NCBI GenBank assembly: GCA_023404705.1
Contig: JAEYAU010000237.1
Location: 1-22,987, forward strand
Length of the DNA: 22,987 nt
Source: Pseudomonadota bacterium
GTDB lineage: Bacteria > Pseudomonadota > Alphaproteobacteria > Rhizobiales > Xanthobacteraceae
Direction: 5' to 3'
This document shows, in pieces, positions 22,546 to 22,987 of the stretch. The notes beneath the pieces were generated by a model. The model ran no database searches. It saw nothing but the letters and a program-made list of their open reading frames with translations, and had not been told where the DNA came from. A program made the translations under genes and the position numbers. The first letter of the stretch is position 1; every line of letters starts with the position of its first letter.

Positions 22546-22987
22546 ATGAATCCCGCGTGCGATCTGGTTGTTGTGTCGCGCGACGATGCGCCGACCGCGA
22601 GCGTGCCCGTCGAGGCGGGCCTTTGCTTTGTGGCCGACGACGACGAGCCGCATCGCAATTTCGTCTCGCTGATGCTGCGCGGCCGGGGCCTGGAGACGGT
22701 CCCCTTCGGGACCACCGACGATCTGTGTCGCGCGCTGTTGCGCCGCGCGCCGGATCTGATCGTGCTCGATGTCTCGAGCTCCACGACCGGAGCGATCAAG
22801 ACGCTCTGGACGCTGGCGGAGCGCTCCTATCCGGGCGCCGTGCAACTGATCGGCACCGGAGCCATCGCGATCAGCAGCGTCAAGGTTTTCGGTGAGCACA
22901 ACGGGCTCACCATGCTGCCGCCCCTGCGAAAGCCGCTGGACCGGGGCGCGATCCACGGGGTCGCGGGCCCGCTCGGTGTAGAGCGGT
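22546..22987 (+). CDS. response-regulator receiver-domain protein (3' end outside window)
   Basis: An open frame of 147 visible codons with no stop before the right edge. After a 25-residue N-terminal extension, a receiver domain is visible: FVADDDEPH supplies the acidic pocket (Asp31-33), LIVLDVSSS gives the probable phospho-acceptor Asp75, LIGTG the Thr (104), and LRKPL the conserved Lys129. The set of receiver residues is thus complete. The start ATG 22546 has only a weak AGGG ribosome site. The output domain is beyond the window; relatives with an MLPPLRKP ending are often followed by an EAL domain, but this is recalled knowledge and cannot be seen here. It could be the effector for the neighbouring sensor genes. 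Confidence 0.72.
   Translation, partial: MNPACDLVVVSRDDAPTASVPVEAGLCFVADDDEPHRNFVSLMLRGRGLETVPFGTTDDLCRALLRRAPDLIVLDVSSSTTGAIKTLWTLAERSYPGAVQLIGTGAIAISSVKVFGEHNGLTMLPPLRKPLDRGAIHGVAGPLGVER

Overview
The window is GC-rich chromosomal DNA with dense, mostly adjacent coding. It looks like an alphaproteobacterium of the Hyphomicrobiales (Bradyrhizobium/Rhodopseudomonas/Xanthobacteraceae-like). This is inferred from gene content (PutA, two TRAP dicarboxylate-type transporters, a HisE-like protein, a Gly/Tyr-rich secreted protein, a DedA/YqaA membrane protein) and from promoter sites resembling the alphaproteobacterial regulator CtrA. No phage, IS element, CRISPR array or rRNA was seen.

Layout. 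1-1442: 3' end of a proline-catabolism putA gene. 1651-4778: small housekeeping or envelope genes (Gly/Tyr-rich secreted protein with a strong terminator, HisE-like pyrophosphohydrolase, YqaA/DedA membrane protein, and two convergent exported proteins of unknown role). 4931-11401: two complete TRAP transporter operons facing each other, dctP-dctQ-dctM on + and dctQ-dctM-dctP-hutD on -, meeting with a 2-bp spacer. 11607-14830: a P-loop sugar/nucleoside-type kinase, a cupin, and a divergent GMC flavoprotein oxidoreductase. 14863-15448: a 4HBT thioesterase and tRNA-Leu(CAA) with a clear promoter.

15522-22987 is the most unusual part. A GAF-PAS-PAS protein without an output domain (-) is divergent from a Ddl-like ATP-grasp ligase (+). 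The ligase is followed by a fusion of two extracytoplasmic Cache-like sensor modules to a complete 12-helix MFS transporter, by an orphan ABC-type substrate-binding protein (PF04392 type) translationally coupled to the fusion, and by the start of a receiver-domain protein that leaves the window. A perfect TTAA-N7-TTAA box lies in front of the MFS fusion, and a one-mismatch box lies in the divergent promoter. My inference is a ligand-sensing and transport module: the periplasmic binding protein and the Cache domains sense a solute, the MFS part moves something, and the ATP-grasp enzyme makes or modifies a small molecule. No function has been demonstrated for this combination as far as I can tell from sequence.
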